Part shown: positions 44,358-53,600 of the stretch, piece after piece | Numbering within the stretch: the stretch's first letter is position 1 | Layout of the letters: each line of letters opens with the position of its first letter | Assembly: GCA_016860845.1 (NCBI GenBank) | Contig: BOKF01000041.1 | Coordinates: 1-64,000 of the forward strand | Source: Chloroflexota bacterium | Lineage (GTDB): Bacteria > Chloroflexota > Anaerolineae > 4572-78 > J111 | Direction of reading: 5' to 3' | DNA: 64,000 nt | Position numbers and translations under genes: made by a program | The notes under the pieces: generated by a model | Told to the model about the DNA's origin: nothing | Database searches by the model: none | What the model saw: only the letters and a program-made list of their open reading frames with translations

Positions 44358-45260
44358 TTAATGCTCATTATCGAGCAGGGTTAATTGTTTGATAACATGG
44401 GCGTCCGGGAGGCTGGTCACGGACGGACGGTTGTAGCCGTTGACCTGGGGGATAGGCGTCGCGCCCCAGTCGGGGGTACGGCGGGAGCGGATGCGGACCT
44501 GCTCCCAGTAATCGCCGGCCCAGACGACGAACTCGCCCGGCAGGAAGCGGCGGAGCCGGCTGAAGCTGCGATAGCCGGGCGGCAGGTATTTCTGGATGGC
44601 CAGGTAGTCTGACTCCAGGCTGAGCTTGCCAAACAGGCGGATGTTGCACGGGCTGATAACGGCCTTGCTGATTTCCTGCGGGCGCTGGGTGGCCAGCGCG
44701 GCCAGCAGGCCCAGGCTGCGGCCCTCGCTCATGACCAGGTCGAGGATAGCCAGGCTTTCAACCTGGTCGCGGGTGGCCCGGCCCTGGGGGGCAAAGTTGT
44801 GGGCCTCGTCCACAAGGAGCAGAACTGGCCGGGGGTCAAGCTGGGCCAGCTCGTAGACGGCGGTGATCAGGGCGGTAAAGGTCTCGACGGCCAGGCCGCG
44901 CTTCTGGCCGCTCAGGTCGAGGATGAGGGCGTAGTGATCGCGCAGGAGATGGACGGCGAAGCGGCGCGGGTGGTTAAGCACCTCGGACCGGTCGAGATGG
45001 GCGCGGCGGGCCGGGAGGGGATGGTTGGGCAGACCCAGCCGGAGCACGTCGTCACCCAGTTCGCCCAGGCTGGACAGCTCGCCCTTGACATCCACGACCA
45101 GGAAGGGCAAGCCGGCGGCATGGGCCTCCTCGGCCAGGACGGCCAGGAGGGTGCTTTTGCCGGCGCCGGGATTGCCCAGGGCCGCGAGGCGGAAGCCGTC
45201 CTGGGCATAGGGCGGGCCGGCCAAATTAATACGGTAAGTCTCGGATAAATTCAGGTACAT
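44358..45260 (-). CDS. HerA/FtsK-like P-loop ATPase
   Basis: 300 aa, AAAGGAAGTGTC before ATG. Walker A GNPGAGKST at 29-37, Walker B VLLLVDEAHNF at 146-155 (Asp151-Glu152), and a sensor-like ATQRPQEISKAVISPCNIRLFGK. This is the HerA/VirB4/DUF87 pattern: a hexameric DNA translocase. It is smaller than typical HerA (about 500 aa) and lacks the N-terminal HAS barrel. Beside the DEDDh exonuclease it resembles HerA-nuclease pairs that resect or pump DNA. Downstream of the initiator gene on the same strand. Confidence 0.82.
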   Translation of the reverse strand: MYLNLSETYRINLAGPPYAQDGFRLAALGNPGAGKSTLLAVLAEEAHAAGLPFLVVDVKGELSSLGELGDDVLRLGLPNHPLPARRAHLDRSEVLNHPRRFAVHLLRDHYALILDLSGQKRGLAVETFTALITAVYELAQLDPRPVLLLVDEAHNFAPQGRATRDQVESLAILDLVMSEGRSLGLLAALATQRPQEISKAVISPCNIRLFGKLSLESDYLAIQKYLPPGYRSFSRLRRFLPGEFVVWAGDYWEQVRIRSRRTPDWGATPIPQVNGYNRPSVTSLPDAHVIKQLTLLDNEH

Positions 45261-45284
45261 GACACTTCCTTTCCGAAAGAAAAA

Positions 45285-45473
45285 GCGATTTAAGAAATAA
45301 CCCTCTTCTTTAGTTGTTTATAAGTAATTAAGAGTCTTTAAAGAATCAATTTCACCAGTGAAATTAGATACAATTTCACCAGTGAAATTAGATACAATTT
45401 CACCAGTGAAATTAGAGACCCTCTCTGTTTTCACCAGTGAAATTAGAGGCCCTCTCTGTTTTCACCAGTGAAA
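45285..45473. other. Probable replication origin: AT-rich tract and iterons
   Basis: Five copies of TTTCACCAGTGAAA at 45350, 45374, 45398, 45429 and 45460, spaced 24, 24, 31 and 31 bp, each followed by TTAGA. Each core is itself an inverted repeat (TTTCAC, two bases, GTGAAA). The last copy lies inside the 3' end of the initiator gene and encodes NFTGEN. A 65-bp AT-rich segment (45285-45349) adjoins them and could be the unwinding element. Confidence 0.78.
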
Positions 45474-46174
45474 TTAGAGGCCCTTAATTTTGCCTCATCT
45501 TCGGGCGTCAGCGGGTCGTCCAGGCGTATCCGCCAGATTGTTTTATCATTCACGGTGCCGCTCCTGGTCGACGAGTAGCGCCGCTTAGTTTCCGAGCGAA
45601 GGATGAACCTGGCGATCAGGACTTTTCGTTCCGGCTCCTGGGGGTTCAGTAACCGCCATGCTTTCAGTCCGCTGACGCCGATGCTCTCTCCCAGGTCCTT
45701 GTAGGTGGCCTCGAAGGTGTCCCGTTTGATGCCGGTCTCTTTGTTCCAGTAGCAGCGGGTCCGCATTTCCCAGATCAGGAGCCACAGCTCCGGCCCCAGG
45801 AGCGGTAGCCATTTTTTGTGGTAGTAGCGCGACGCATAGTGCTGCAAGTCGGGCTGGACGATCTCGTTGTAGGCATCGCGGTACGTGCCGCTAAAAAACA
45901 ATTCCGGCTGGCCGGCCTCGGACGGCTCGCCGGGATCAAGCTCAAAGACGATCTCCAACTCGCGCCCGGTGACCCGGGCGACGGCCTGCTCGACCTGGGG
46001 CCGGAGGCGGTGTTCCAGCCAGTCGAGAGCATAAGGGCCGGGGGCCAGTACCTTGAGCGAGCCGTTTTGCTGGATGGCCCGCGTAGCCTGGAGGCAGGTG
46101 TCGAAGGTGGCGCGGGTGATGCTGCCCTTGAGGTCGGCCAGGACATCCGGCCACAGTGAAGGTGATGATGACAA
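45443..46174 (-). CDS. Replication initiator with DnaA N-terminal-like domain
   Basis: 243 aa, TTG start behind ATAGGAGGTAATT. Residues 7-75 resemble the DnaA N-terminal (helicase-loading) domain: LWPDVLADLKGSITRATFDTCLQATRAIQQNGSLKVLAPGPYALDWLEHRLRPQVEQAVARVTGRELEIVFEL. After a linker is a winged-helix-like domain (TYRDAYNEIVQPDLQHYASRYYHKKWLPLLGPELWLLIWEMRTRCYW ... FEATYKDLGESIGVSGLKAWRLLN), which would bind the iterons. No AAA+ module, so it is not DnaA. Iterons begin in its last codons, as in lambda O, which supports an initiator role. Divergent from the integrase leader. Confidence 0.72.
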   Translation of the reverse strand: MSSSPSLWPDVLADLKGSITRATFDTCLQATRAIQQNGSLKVLAPGPYALDWLEHRLRPQVEQAVARVTGRELEIVFELDPGEPSEAGQPELFFSGTYRDAYNEIVQPDLQHYASRYYHKKWLPLLGPELWLLIWEMRTRCYWNKETGIKRDTFEATYKDLGESIGVSGLKAWRLLNPQEPERKVLIARFILRSETKRRYSSTRSGTVNDKTIWRIRLDDPLTPEDEAKLRASNFTGENREGL

Positions 46175-46190
46175 AATTACCTCCTATCAT

Positions 46191-46284
46191 TTGTTAAAAC
46201 AGGACCGGCGTACTACAATAGGAGGTGACGAATGGGTGGGGCCTATCCGTCAAGCCTCCTGAGCGGCCAGTCCTTCTGGCCGCT
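46191..46284 (+). promoter_or_regulatory. Integrase promoter and attenuator-like hairpin
   Basis: TTGTTA at 46191-46196, 17 bp, TACAAT at 46214-46219. Downstream, AGCGGCCAG (46262-46270) pairs perfectly with CTGGCCGCT (46276-46284), followed by TTCCTGTTT. The hairpin lies within a 29-codon frame, so translation could control read-through into integrase. Confidence 0.6.
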
Positions 46285-46321
46285 TTCCTGTTTATACCCA
46301 TGCTGCAAAAAAATTACATAA
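46232..46321 (+). CDS. Possible 29-residue leader peptide of integrase
   Basis: ATG 46232 with AGGAGGTGACGA upstream. Reads MGGAYPSSLLSGQSFWPLSC then LYPCCKKIT, stop at 46319, ten bases before the integrase ATG. Strong ribosome site and a hairpin inside the frame suggest a regulatory leader; it could also be a small membrane-active peptide. Confidence 0.45.
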   Translation: MGGAYPSSLLSGQSFWPLSCLYPCCKKIT

Positions 46322-46331
46322 GGGGTGGAAA

Positions 46332-47282
46332 ATGGAACTTGTTTTTGTTGTCGCCGAAGACGACATGAGCTGGCACATGGACCTCTTTCTCCGAGTCAAG
46401 CGGGCGGCCCGGCAGCCGCGCACGGTCGAATGGTACGAAGCCGCGCTGCGATCCTTTCAGGACGTGGCTGGCGGCGAGTGGCCGCCCGGGCCGGCCCACC
46501 TGCTGGCTTTCCTGGAAACGTTCGAGATACGGAAGTTATCCGACGCCAGCCGGAACACCTATTTCCGGGCGGTGCGGGCCTGGCTCAACTGGCTGTACCG
46601 GAACCGCTTTATCCAGCACAACCCGCTTGATTTTATTGACGGCCCCGGCGCGGCCCGGCTGCTGCCCAAGGCTCCGCCGCCGGCCGACGTGGCCCGGCTG
46701 CTGGCGACGGTCGAGGCGAGAGCCGATAGCTGGCAGGATTGGCGCGACCTGGCCCTGTTCAGCCTGGCCCTGGACACCGGCGCGCGGATCGGCGAGCTGG
46801 CCGCGATGGACCTGGGCGATATTGACCTGGGCCAGCAGGAGATCATGGTCTACGGGGCCAAGGACAGGACCGAGCGCGTGGTGGAGTTTGACGATTCCGC
46901 CGCGCGGGACCTGGGGCGCTGGCTGCGACAGCGGGCGGCCCTGAAGCCGGCGCGGACGCTGCGGCGTCTTTTTCTGAGCAACTACCGGGCCATGGGGCTG
47001 CGGCCGCTGACTCACTGGGGCATGCGCCTGCGCTTGAAGTTTTGGCAGATGCGGGCGGGAATTGCGCCGTTCCGTTTCCACGGCTTTCGCCACGCCTATG
47101 CCATTTACAGCCTGCGCAACAACGCCAACCTGCTGGACATCAAGGACCAGATGGGCCACGCCTCGATCAAAACGACGGCGATCTACCTGGAGGTGGTCAA
47201 CAACAACCGCAAGGAGCGGCACCGCCAGACCAGCCCGCGCAAGAACCTGCCCCGGATTGACGGGGAGCAGACTTTGTGCTAA
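46332..47282 (+). CDS. int: Tyrosine integrase of the prophage
   Basis: 316 aa, AGGGGTGGAAA before ATG. Catalytic set complete: Arg152 (DTGARIGEL), Lys178, His250 and Arg253 (FHGFRHAY), His276 (QMGHASIKT), Tyr285 (AIYLEV). An N-terminal SAM-like core-binding domain covers residues 20-105. It recombines attP with the tRNA-Arg gene between the D-arm and anticodon loop. It lies directly upstream of attR, as the older integrase at 159 does for attL. About half of the residues match that protein, so both elements belong to one integrase lineage using the same target. Confidence 0.95.
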   Translation: MELVFVVAEDDMSWHMDLFLRVKRAARQPRTVEWYEAALRSFQDVAGGEWPPGPAHLLAFLETFEIRKLSDASRNTYFRAVRAWLNWLYRNRFIQHNPLDFIDGPGAARLLPKAPPPADVARLLATVEARADSWQDWRDLALFSLALDTGARIGELAAMDLGDIDLGQQEIMVYGAKDRTERVVEFDDSAARDLGRWLRQRAALKPARTLRRLFLSNYRAMGLRPLTHWGMRLRLKFWQMRAGIAPFRFHGFRHAYAIYSLRNNANLLDIKDQMGHASIKTTAIYLEVVNNNRKERHRQTSPRKNLPRIDGEQTLC

Positions 47283-47303
47283 TATCCCGGCCAAATAAAA
47301 ACA

Positions 47304-47328
47304 GCCATCGCACCTGACGTGCAATGGC
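47304..47328. terminator. Hairpin between integrase and tRNA-Arg
   Basis: GCCATCGCAC and GTGCAATGGC pair with one mismatch over a 5-nt loop. T-rich flank on the minus side only. Matches the position and surroundings of the hairpin at 1082. Confidence 0.45.
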
Positions 47329-47335
47329 CTGGTAA

Positions 47336-47408
<73 letters not shown>

Positions 47409-47729
47409 CTGACCAAGATGCTCAATACAAAGAAGCTCCATTTGAATTTGATGGAGCTTCTTTTTGTCTCATCTGCCAGCAATTTGTCAGAAGATTGTCA
47501 GAAGAATTTATTGACTTACCCGTCTACTTTGTGATATTCTGCACAGTATATTCGCATTAATGTCAGCCTGCTATAGTGACTCCTGCTCATAAGGTGTGGC
47601 TGCGGCTTGATTTTGAGCGTCTGCTTGGCCAGACTCCGGCGATGACAATTAAATAGTCTGCTGTCGCAAAGTTTAAACCTAACCGTTCAGCACTGTTCAC
47701 CAATCACTACTTCCCGGAAAGGATTTCCC
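47409..47729. other. Intergenic region with promoter of the PKD/Kelch gene
   Basis: Apart from the tRNA terminator at 47431, it holds a promoter: TTGACT (47511-47516), 18 bp, TATTCT (47535-47540). Two direct copies of TTGTCAGAAGA stand just before it (47484 and 47495). The leader to ATG 47730 is about 180 nt with GGAAAGGA before the start. No RNA gene or ORF of note. Confidence 0.6.
47431..47466 (+). terminator. tRNA terminator
   Basis: AGAAGCTCCAT pairs with ATGGAGCTTCT over a short loop, followed by a T-run. Confidence 0.9.
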
Positions 47730-50591
47730 ATGCCCCGGTTTGAACTCATTATCCGTCTCGTTGTTGTTGCAGCCTTCTTATTAGCCTCGTGTCCGGCAGC
47801 CGTTTCAGCCAATCCTGGCAAACGCCCGGTTTACCTAATCCAAGAGCGACCCGCTCCCCTTGTCGCGCCTGCCCCATCAGCAGTCATCCCTGCGAAAAAA
47901 ACTGTAAACCATCCTGCCGGTATATCTGCGCCTGCTCTCGCTGCGACGGCTTTCGTCTCGCCAACCGGAACCATTACCCCCACCGATTCTGTTTTTCTAC
48001 CTCTTATCAATAAATTAGCCACCTATCCACCAATGGAAGTTCCCCGTAGCCTGCTAATCATCAATAAGACCGCCCCGGCCACCACTACGATGGGCGCGCC
48101 GATTACCTATACCCTCAGGATTACTAATATCGGGCTTGCTCCGGCGGAAAATCTGGTCATTACCGATGCCATTCCCGCCGGAGCCACCTATGTGAGCGGC
48201 GGGATGGCGGCCAACGGCGTGGTAAGCTGGGTCGTACCCGTGCTGAACAGCGGCGCTGCCGTTCAGGCCAGTTTCGTGGTCACAGCAACGACAACGATTA
48301 CCAACAGCGACTATCGGGTTTCGGCCAGCGACGGAGTCTCAGCTAGTGGAGCAACACCCGTGGTAACGGTTATTCAGCGCCCCCCTGAAGCTCACTTTAC
48401 GGCTGACCCCCAAACCGGCCCCATCCCTCTGACTGTTACTTTTACCAACACTTCAAGCGAAGCGACCAGCTTTCACTGGAATTTTGGCGATGGCATCACC
48501 AGCACCCTGCTGAGTCCTACCCATACTTATACCCAAACCGGGGTTTATACTGTCACCCTGAATGCAAGTGGACCGGCAGGCAGCGCTGCGGCTGCAACGG
48601 TCATAACCGCGACCGATGAAACCATTAATGGCTTGAACGTTACTACTGACAGCCCTACGATGATAAATCAGGCCACTACATTTACGGCAACAACCGTAGC
48701 GGGTCGCCCTACCCTCTATGCCTGGGATTTTGGCGATGGCAGCCAGGTGGCCGGCAACGAGCGGGTCGTAACGCATACCTATCCGGCCATCGGCAGCTAT
48801 ACCACCGTGCTCACTGCCAGCAACTCTGTCAGTGTAATCACGGCGACCACCTCGGTTTCCATTACCGGGGCGGCTGACCTGGCCATTGGCAAGAATGCGC
48901 CGATCAGTATTAGAGCCGGCGACCCCATTACCTATACCCTGACCGTCAGCAACAACGGCACCCTGACGGCGACCAACCTGGTCATTACCGATGTTCTGCC
49001 TGCCGGGGCAAATTATGTCAGTGGCGGGACGCCAGCCGGGGCTGCCGTAAACTGGACGATAGATACGTTAGCGCCGGGCAGCAACGTCGCCCTGGAATTG
49101 ATCGTGACGGCGACCGAGACGATCACCAACAGTGAGTATCAGGTTTCTGCGGATGGGGGCTTGGCGGCAGTGGGCCAGGCAGCGGTTGTAACATTGGTTT
49201 ATCCGCCGGTTACGGTTGACTTCGCCGCCGCACCTCTCAGCGGGATTGTCCCCCTGACCGTTACGTTTGCCAACAGTTCCACCAACGCTATCCATTATCT
49301 GTGGGAGTTTGGCGACACTCTGACCAGCACCGAGGTCAGCCCAGCGCACAGTTACACCCAGGCCGGTATCTACTCCATAACATTGACTGCCACCGGCTTA
49401 AGCGGCAGCGAAACTTTGACCCGCCCGAATTATCTAACTCTTTATGAACCGCTCGTGGCCGAATTTATGGCTACCCCCCTCACCGGTCCAGTCCCTTTAA
49501 CTGTTACCTTTGTCAACAGTTCAACCGGCGCATCCGGCTATGTCTGGGATTTCGGCGACGGTATAACCGACACTGCTGTCAGTCCTACCCATGTCTATAC
49601 CCAAGCCGGGGTGTATACGGTCACTTTGAACGCCGGCAACGGGATATTCACAAACTCCTTGACTCAGAGCAGCTTTATTACTACTACCCTGCCGATTACG
49701 AGGGCATGGACACAGATGGCTCCAATTACGCCTTCGCCTCCTATTATCGACGAGCACAGCATGGCCTACGACAGCGCCCGGGCCAGGGTAGTGCTCTACG
49801 GCGGCAATGCCGGCGGCTGGCCTTATGAACAGACTACCTGGGAATTTGACGGAACTGGCTGGGTTGCCATCCCCACGACCGCCCAGCCAGAAGCCCGCTA
49901 CGGGGCAGGGCTGGCCTATGACCCGCTGCGCCAGGTGACAATCCTTTTCGGCGGCAGTGATGAAACCGATACGGCTCTGAACCAGACCTGGGAATATACC
50001 CGTACCGACTGGGTCCAGGTCTTCCCCACGACCTCGCCCTTGAGCCGCACCTATCACAGCTTAGCCGCGAACCCGGCCAGCGGCGCCGTTTACCTTTTTG
50101 GCGGCAACCAGGGGGACATCCATCTCAACGATCTGTGGGCTTATCAGAACGGGGCTTGGCAGGAAATCCAGGGTAGCGGAAACCGTCCGATCAGCCGGAC
50201 CCTGGCGGCTATGACTTACGATCCAGACAAGAACCGCTTATTACTCTTTGGCGGGCGCAGCGCCGCCGGGACCCTGCTGGCCGACCTGTGGAGCTTCGAT
50301 CTTGTGGCCGAAACGTGGCAGGAACTGGCGACTGGAGGCGAAGGCGGCCCGCCCGCCCGCATGGCCCATACCCTGACTTACGATGCCGCCGCCGGCAACG
50401 CTGTCCTGGCCGGCGGCGTGAGCGGTGACGGCGACAGCTTGCTGGACGATACCTGGCACTACCGGGATCAGGCAGGCTGGACGGAAGTTACCGCGACAAC
50501 AGGTTTGCCGGAGTCGGATTATCACCAGGCGGTTTATGACGGCCATGCCATCCTCCTGTTCTCGCACGGAGAGGTCTGGAAGTATGAATAG
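47730..50591 (+). CDS. Secreted PKD/DUF11/Kelch-repeat protein
   Basis: 953 aa. Signal peptide MPRFELIIRLVVVAAFLLASCPAAVSA. DUF11-type domains at about 108-215 and 385-490 (ITYTLRITNIGLAPAENLVITDAIPAGATYVSGG and its near twin). PKD domains at about 217-290, 300-380, 490-565 and 570-650 (FHWNFGDGITSTLLSPTHTYTQTGVYTVTLNA). A beta-propeller of Kelch-type repeats from about 660 (VVLYGGNAGGWPYEQTTWEFDGTGW; TILFGGSDET; YLFGGNQGDIHLNDLWAY; LLLFGGRSAAGTLLADLWSFD) follows. No anchor at the end, so it is released or held by its domains. An extracellular adhesin or matrix protein of the host; same style as the giant neighbour. Confidence 0.85.
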   Translation: MPRFELIIRLVVVAAFLLASCPAAVSANPGKRPVYLIQERPAPLVAPAPSAVIPAKKTVNHPAGISAPALAATAFVSPTGTITPTDSVFLPLINKLATYPPMEVPRSLLIINKTAPATTTMGAPITYTLRITNIGLAPAENLVITDAIPAGATYVSGGMAANGVVSWVVPVLNSGAAVQASFVVTATTTITNSDYRVSASDGVSASGATPVVTVIQRPPEAHFTADPQTGPIPLTVTFTNTSSEATSFHWNFGDGITSTLLSPTHTYTQTGVYTVTLNASGPAGSAAAATVITATDETINGLNVTTDSPTMINQATTFTATTVAGRPTLYAWDFGDGSQVAGNERVVTHTYPAIGSYTTVLTASNSVSVITATTSVSITGAADLAIGKNAPISIRAGDPITYTLTVSNNGTLTATNLVITDVLPAGANYVSGGTPAGAAVNWTIDTLAPGSNVALELIVTATETITNSEYQVSADGGLAAVGQAAVVTLVYPPVTVDFAAAPLSGIVPLTVTFANSSTNAIHYLWEFGDTLTSTEVSPAHSYTQAGIYSITLTATGLSGSETLTRPNYLTLYEPLVAEFMATPLTGPVPLTVTFVNSSTGASGYVWDFGDGITDTAVSPTHVYTQAGVYTVTLNAGNGIFTNSLTQSSFITTTLPITRAWTQMAPITPSPPIIDEHSMAYDSARARVVLYGGNAGGWPYEQTTWEFDGTGWVAIPTTAQPEARYGAGLAYDPLRQVTILFGGSDETDTALNQTWEYTRTDWVQVFPTTSPLSRTYHSLAANPASGAVYLFGGNQGDIHLNDLWAYQNGAWQEIQGSGNRPISRTLAAMTYDPDKNRLLLFGGRSAAGTLLADLWSFDLVAETWQELATGGEGGPPARMAHTLTYDAAAGNAVLAGGVSGDGDSLLDDTWHYRDQAGWTEVTATTGLPESDYHQAVYDGHAILLFSHGEVWKYE

Positions 50592-50598
50592 CCTCCGG

Positions 50599-50619
50599 AG
50601 CCGGCAGCCCGGCTTTCTT
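50599..50619 (+). terminator. Weak terminator after the PKD/Kelch gene
   Basis: AGCCGG pairs with CCGGCT over a 4-nt loop, followed by TTCTT. The next gene starts 36 bases later. Confidence 0.5.
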
Positions 50620-50654
50620 ATCTCCCCATTTTAAGCAGCAACCGAGGTCCAAAG

Positions 50655-53600
50655 ATGAAGCACCTGACCCCCTATACAACTTTGCTCAAACTCTCCCTGG
50701 TCGTGTTGAGTACCTTGCTCCTGGCCGGGCTGGCTCTCCTGACCGTTCCTGTAGCCAGGGGTGCGGCTGAGAACCCATCCGCGCCCTCCCCTGCAAACCT
50801 GGCAGGTCTCGCAGACCTGCCAGGTTTAGGGATAGACTTTAAGGAACGGGGGCCTGTTCACGCAGAGGATTTAACCCCAAGAGGAAGCGCCAACCCCCAG
50901 CCGCTCAACCTGCTGGGCAACCAACCCTCCCCGTCGGATAAGCCAGGGGCGTACCTCCCCCTGACCCAGGGGACAATCTATACCGCGCCCATCATCATTG
51001 ATAATACCGGCAATACCTCGGTGCTGACAGACTACCAGGTCTCGATAGCACTGGATACAACCAGCCTCATCTCCCAAGGACGGATGCGCCCGGACTGTGG
51101 CGATATGAGGTTTTATGACAGCAGCCAGGCGATACCGCTGCCCTACTGGCTGGAGTCGGGCTGCGCTACTTCGTCCACTCAAATTTGGGTCAAGGTCCCA
51201 ACGATCCCCGCTGCTTCCGCAGAAAAGATTTATCTGACATACGGGGACAGCAGTAGGATTTCGGAAAGTAACGGGGATGCGGTCTTTGAGTTTCTTGATG
51301 AATTTAATGGTACAAGTCTACTGACATCGAAATGGGAGGTTCTAAATAGTGAAGGGACAGTTACTGTCCAAAATGGATACTTGGAAGTGTCTAGACCCAT
51401 AGGTGGAATCGTAGTTGACATTGCATCTACATCTATCATCAGCAACACCGCCGGTTTACTCATTGAAACAAGACAAAACCGATCAGTAGGATCATACTAT
51501 TTTCATTCTGTATATTATGGACCTGAGGATTCTAACTACAGTAGCGTTGGATTCGTGGCTTGGAATGATTACGAAAGCAGTCTCTATACAGGGGCTTCAA
51601 AGTATCCCCATAGGACAGGTGGCTATGCTTTTACTGAAGGAGATATAATCAATGATCCAGGTGAGAACTGGTACATCTCACATTTTTATATACCAGTAGG
51701 AAATTATCTATCACACCAATATAATGCTGACAATTGGGAAACAAGCACTCGCTATCAGGGGATTAATACTGGCAGAGTTGGTCTCATCTTGTATTCTAGT
51801 GTAAGTTCAGGCATGACGACCTTCTTTGATTGGATCCGGGTCCGCAAATCTTCTATCCCCGAACCTACAGCTCTTGAAGCTGGCCTAGTTCTGAATCAAA
51901 TCGGATCACCTACGGCTCCTTTAGGTGGTGTTGTTACCTACAATTTAACCATTCAAAATAATGATGTAGTCACTGCTACAAATGCAATTATTACTCATAC
52001 GTTACCAATCAGCATTGCTTTTGTCAGCGCTTCAATTGCCCCCCACCAAACCAATCCCCTGGTTTGGCAATTGGGTAATATTCCTCCCTTAGCCAGCACA
52101 AATCTAACTATTACCGGCTCAATAGGATCAGCAACTTCCATTGGTACATCTCTTCTGGCTACAGCTACCGTGACCTCAGATTTAATCGAGGCAAATCTAA
52201 CGAATAACACCACCTCATTTACCTCGACTGTAGTGGCTGGATCGGGAAACTGGTTGGCTTTAACTGTAGTTAATGAAATAGATATGTTGATCCCTTTCAG
52301 CGCAACAGTAACAGTTTACGATAAGTATGGCAATATCGCCACTGGTTACACCGGCACCCTGACCTTGACCAGCACCGACACTTTAAGTAATTTTCCAATC
52401 ACTCATCAATTTATTACGAGTGATCAAGGGGTCTATACTTTTACTAATCTTGTTTTGCAGACTGCCGGAGTACAAACCATAACAGCTACTGATGATATCT
52501 TAAGCCAAACTCGTACACTTATGGTTGATGATGCTGTTGTTGTTGATCAAAACACAATTTGGCGTGGCACCCGTATCAACTTAAAGAGTTTAGTTGTCAC
52601 TGGAACAGGTACAGTGCTAACCTTAGAAAGACTGCCAGGAATTACAACTCCAACATTGATTACATTAGCAGAAAGTATTACCGTAGGAAGGGGGGCTTTC
52701 ATTCAAGCGGATGGACAAGGATACACTGAAGGAGAGGGGTTGGGAGCAGGAAATTATTGCTCTTGGTGGGCGTGTGCAAATGTTAATGGAGGAGGTAGTG
52801 GGGGTGGCCATGGTAATTTTGGAGGTATTGGGGTTAATAATGACAATGGTGGAACCTCTTATGGTTCTGTACTACAACCCATTGACCTGGGTAGTGGTGG
52901 AGGTGGGAGGCAGTATGCAGGTGCAGGAGGTGCAGGTGGAGGAGCGATTAAAATTGTTGCTGCTTCTTTAACCAATAATGGTGAAATCAGCGCCAACGGC
53001 CTTAATGGTGGTACAGGCGCCGGCGGCGGTTCTGGAGGAAGTCTCTGGATCGAAACAGAGACACTGGCGGGTAATGGAATTTTCAAAGCCAACGGAGGTG
53101 CAGGTGGAGATACCCAAGCTGGTGGAGGAGCAGGAGGACGCATTGCTATCTATTACGAGATCAATAACGGTTTTACCTTCGATAGCAATCATATTCAGAT
53201 TTCGGGCGGCTTAGGTTATCAAGGTGGGGGCCCAGGTACCATCTACCTCGGCCATGTCGACCCCCTGGCCTCCACTGTCGAAATTAGCCCATTATCTATC
53301 CCGGCCAACGGTGTCGCTGGTGGCACTGTAACCGTCACTCTGCGCACCACCACTGGAACACCTGTTCCCGAATATCCCGTTTCAGTCTCTCTGAAAAACG
53401 GCAACCAATCAAGTACTTATATCAATGGCCAACCAACTTCAGTTGGAGCTATCAGTTTGGGTGAAACTAATGCCGATGGGGTGGTGACAACCACCATTAC
53501 TTCAACCTCCTCAGAGACAAAAACTGTTGAAGCTACCAGTGGTGTTGTACGTCTAGTAAATCCAGCGACGGTCTTCTTCGATCCGGATTTTGTTAGCCCA

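Noticed and set aside
45350..45473. Regular repeats that could suggest a CRISPR array
   Set aside because: Repeat cores are 14 bp with 10- to 17-bp gaps that are themselves nearly identical, no cas genes are present, and the array overlaps an initiator gene; iterons fit far better.
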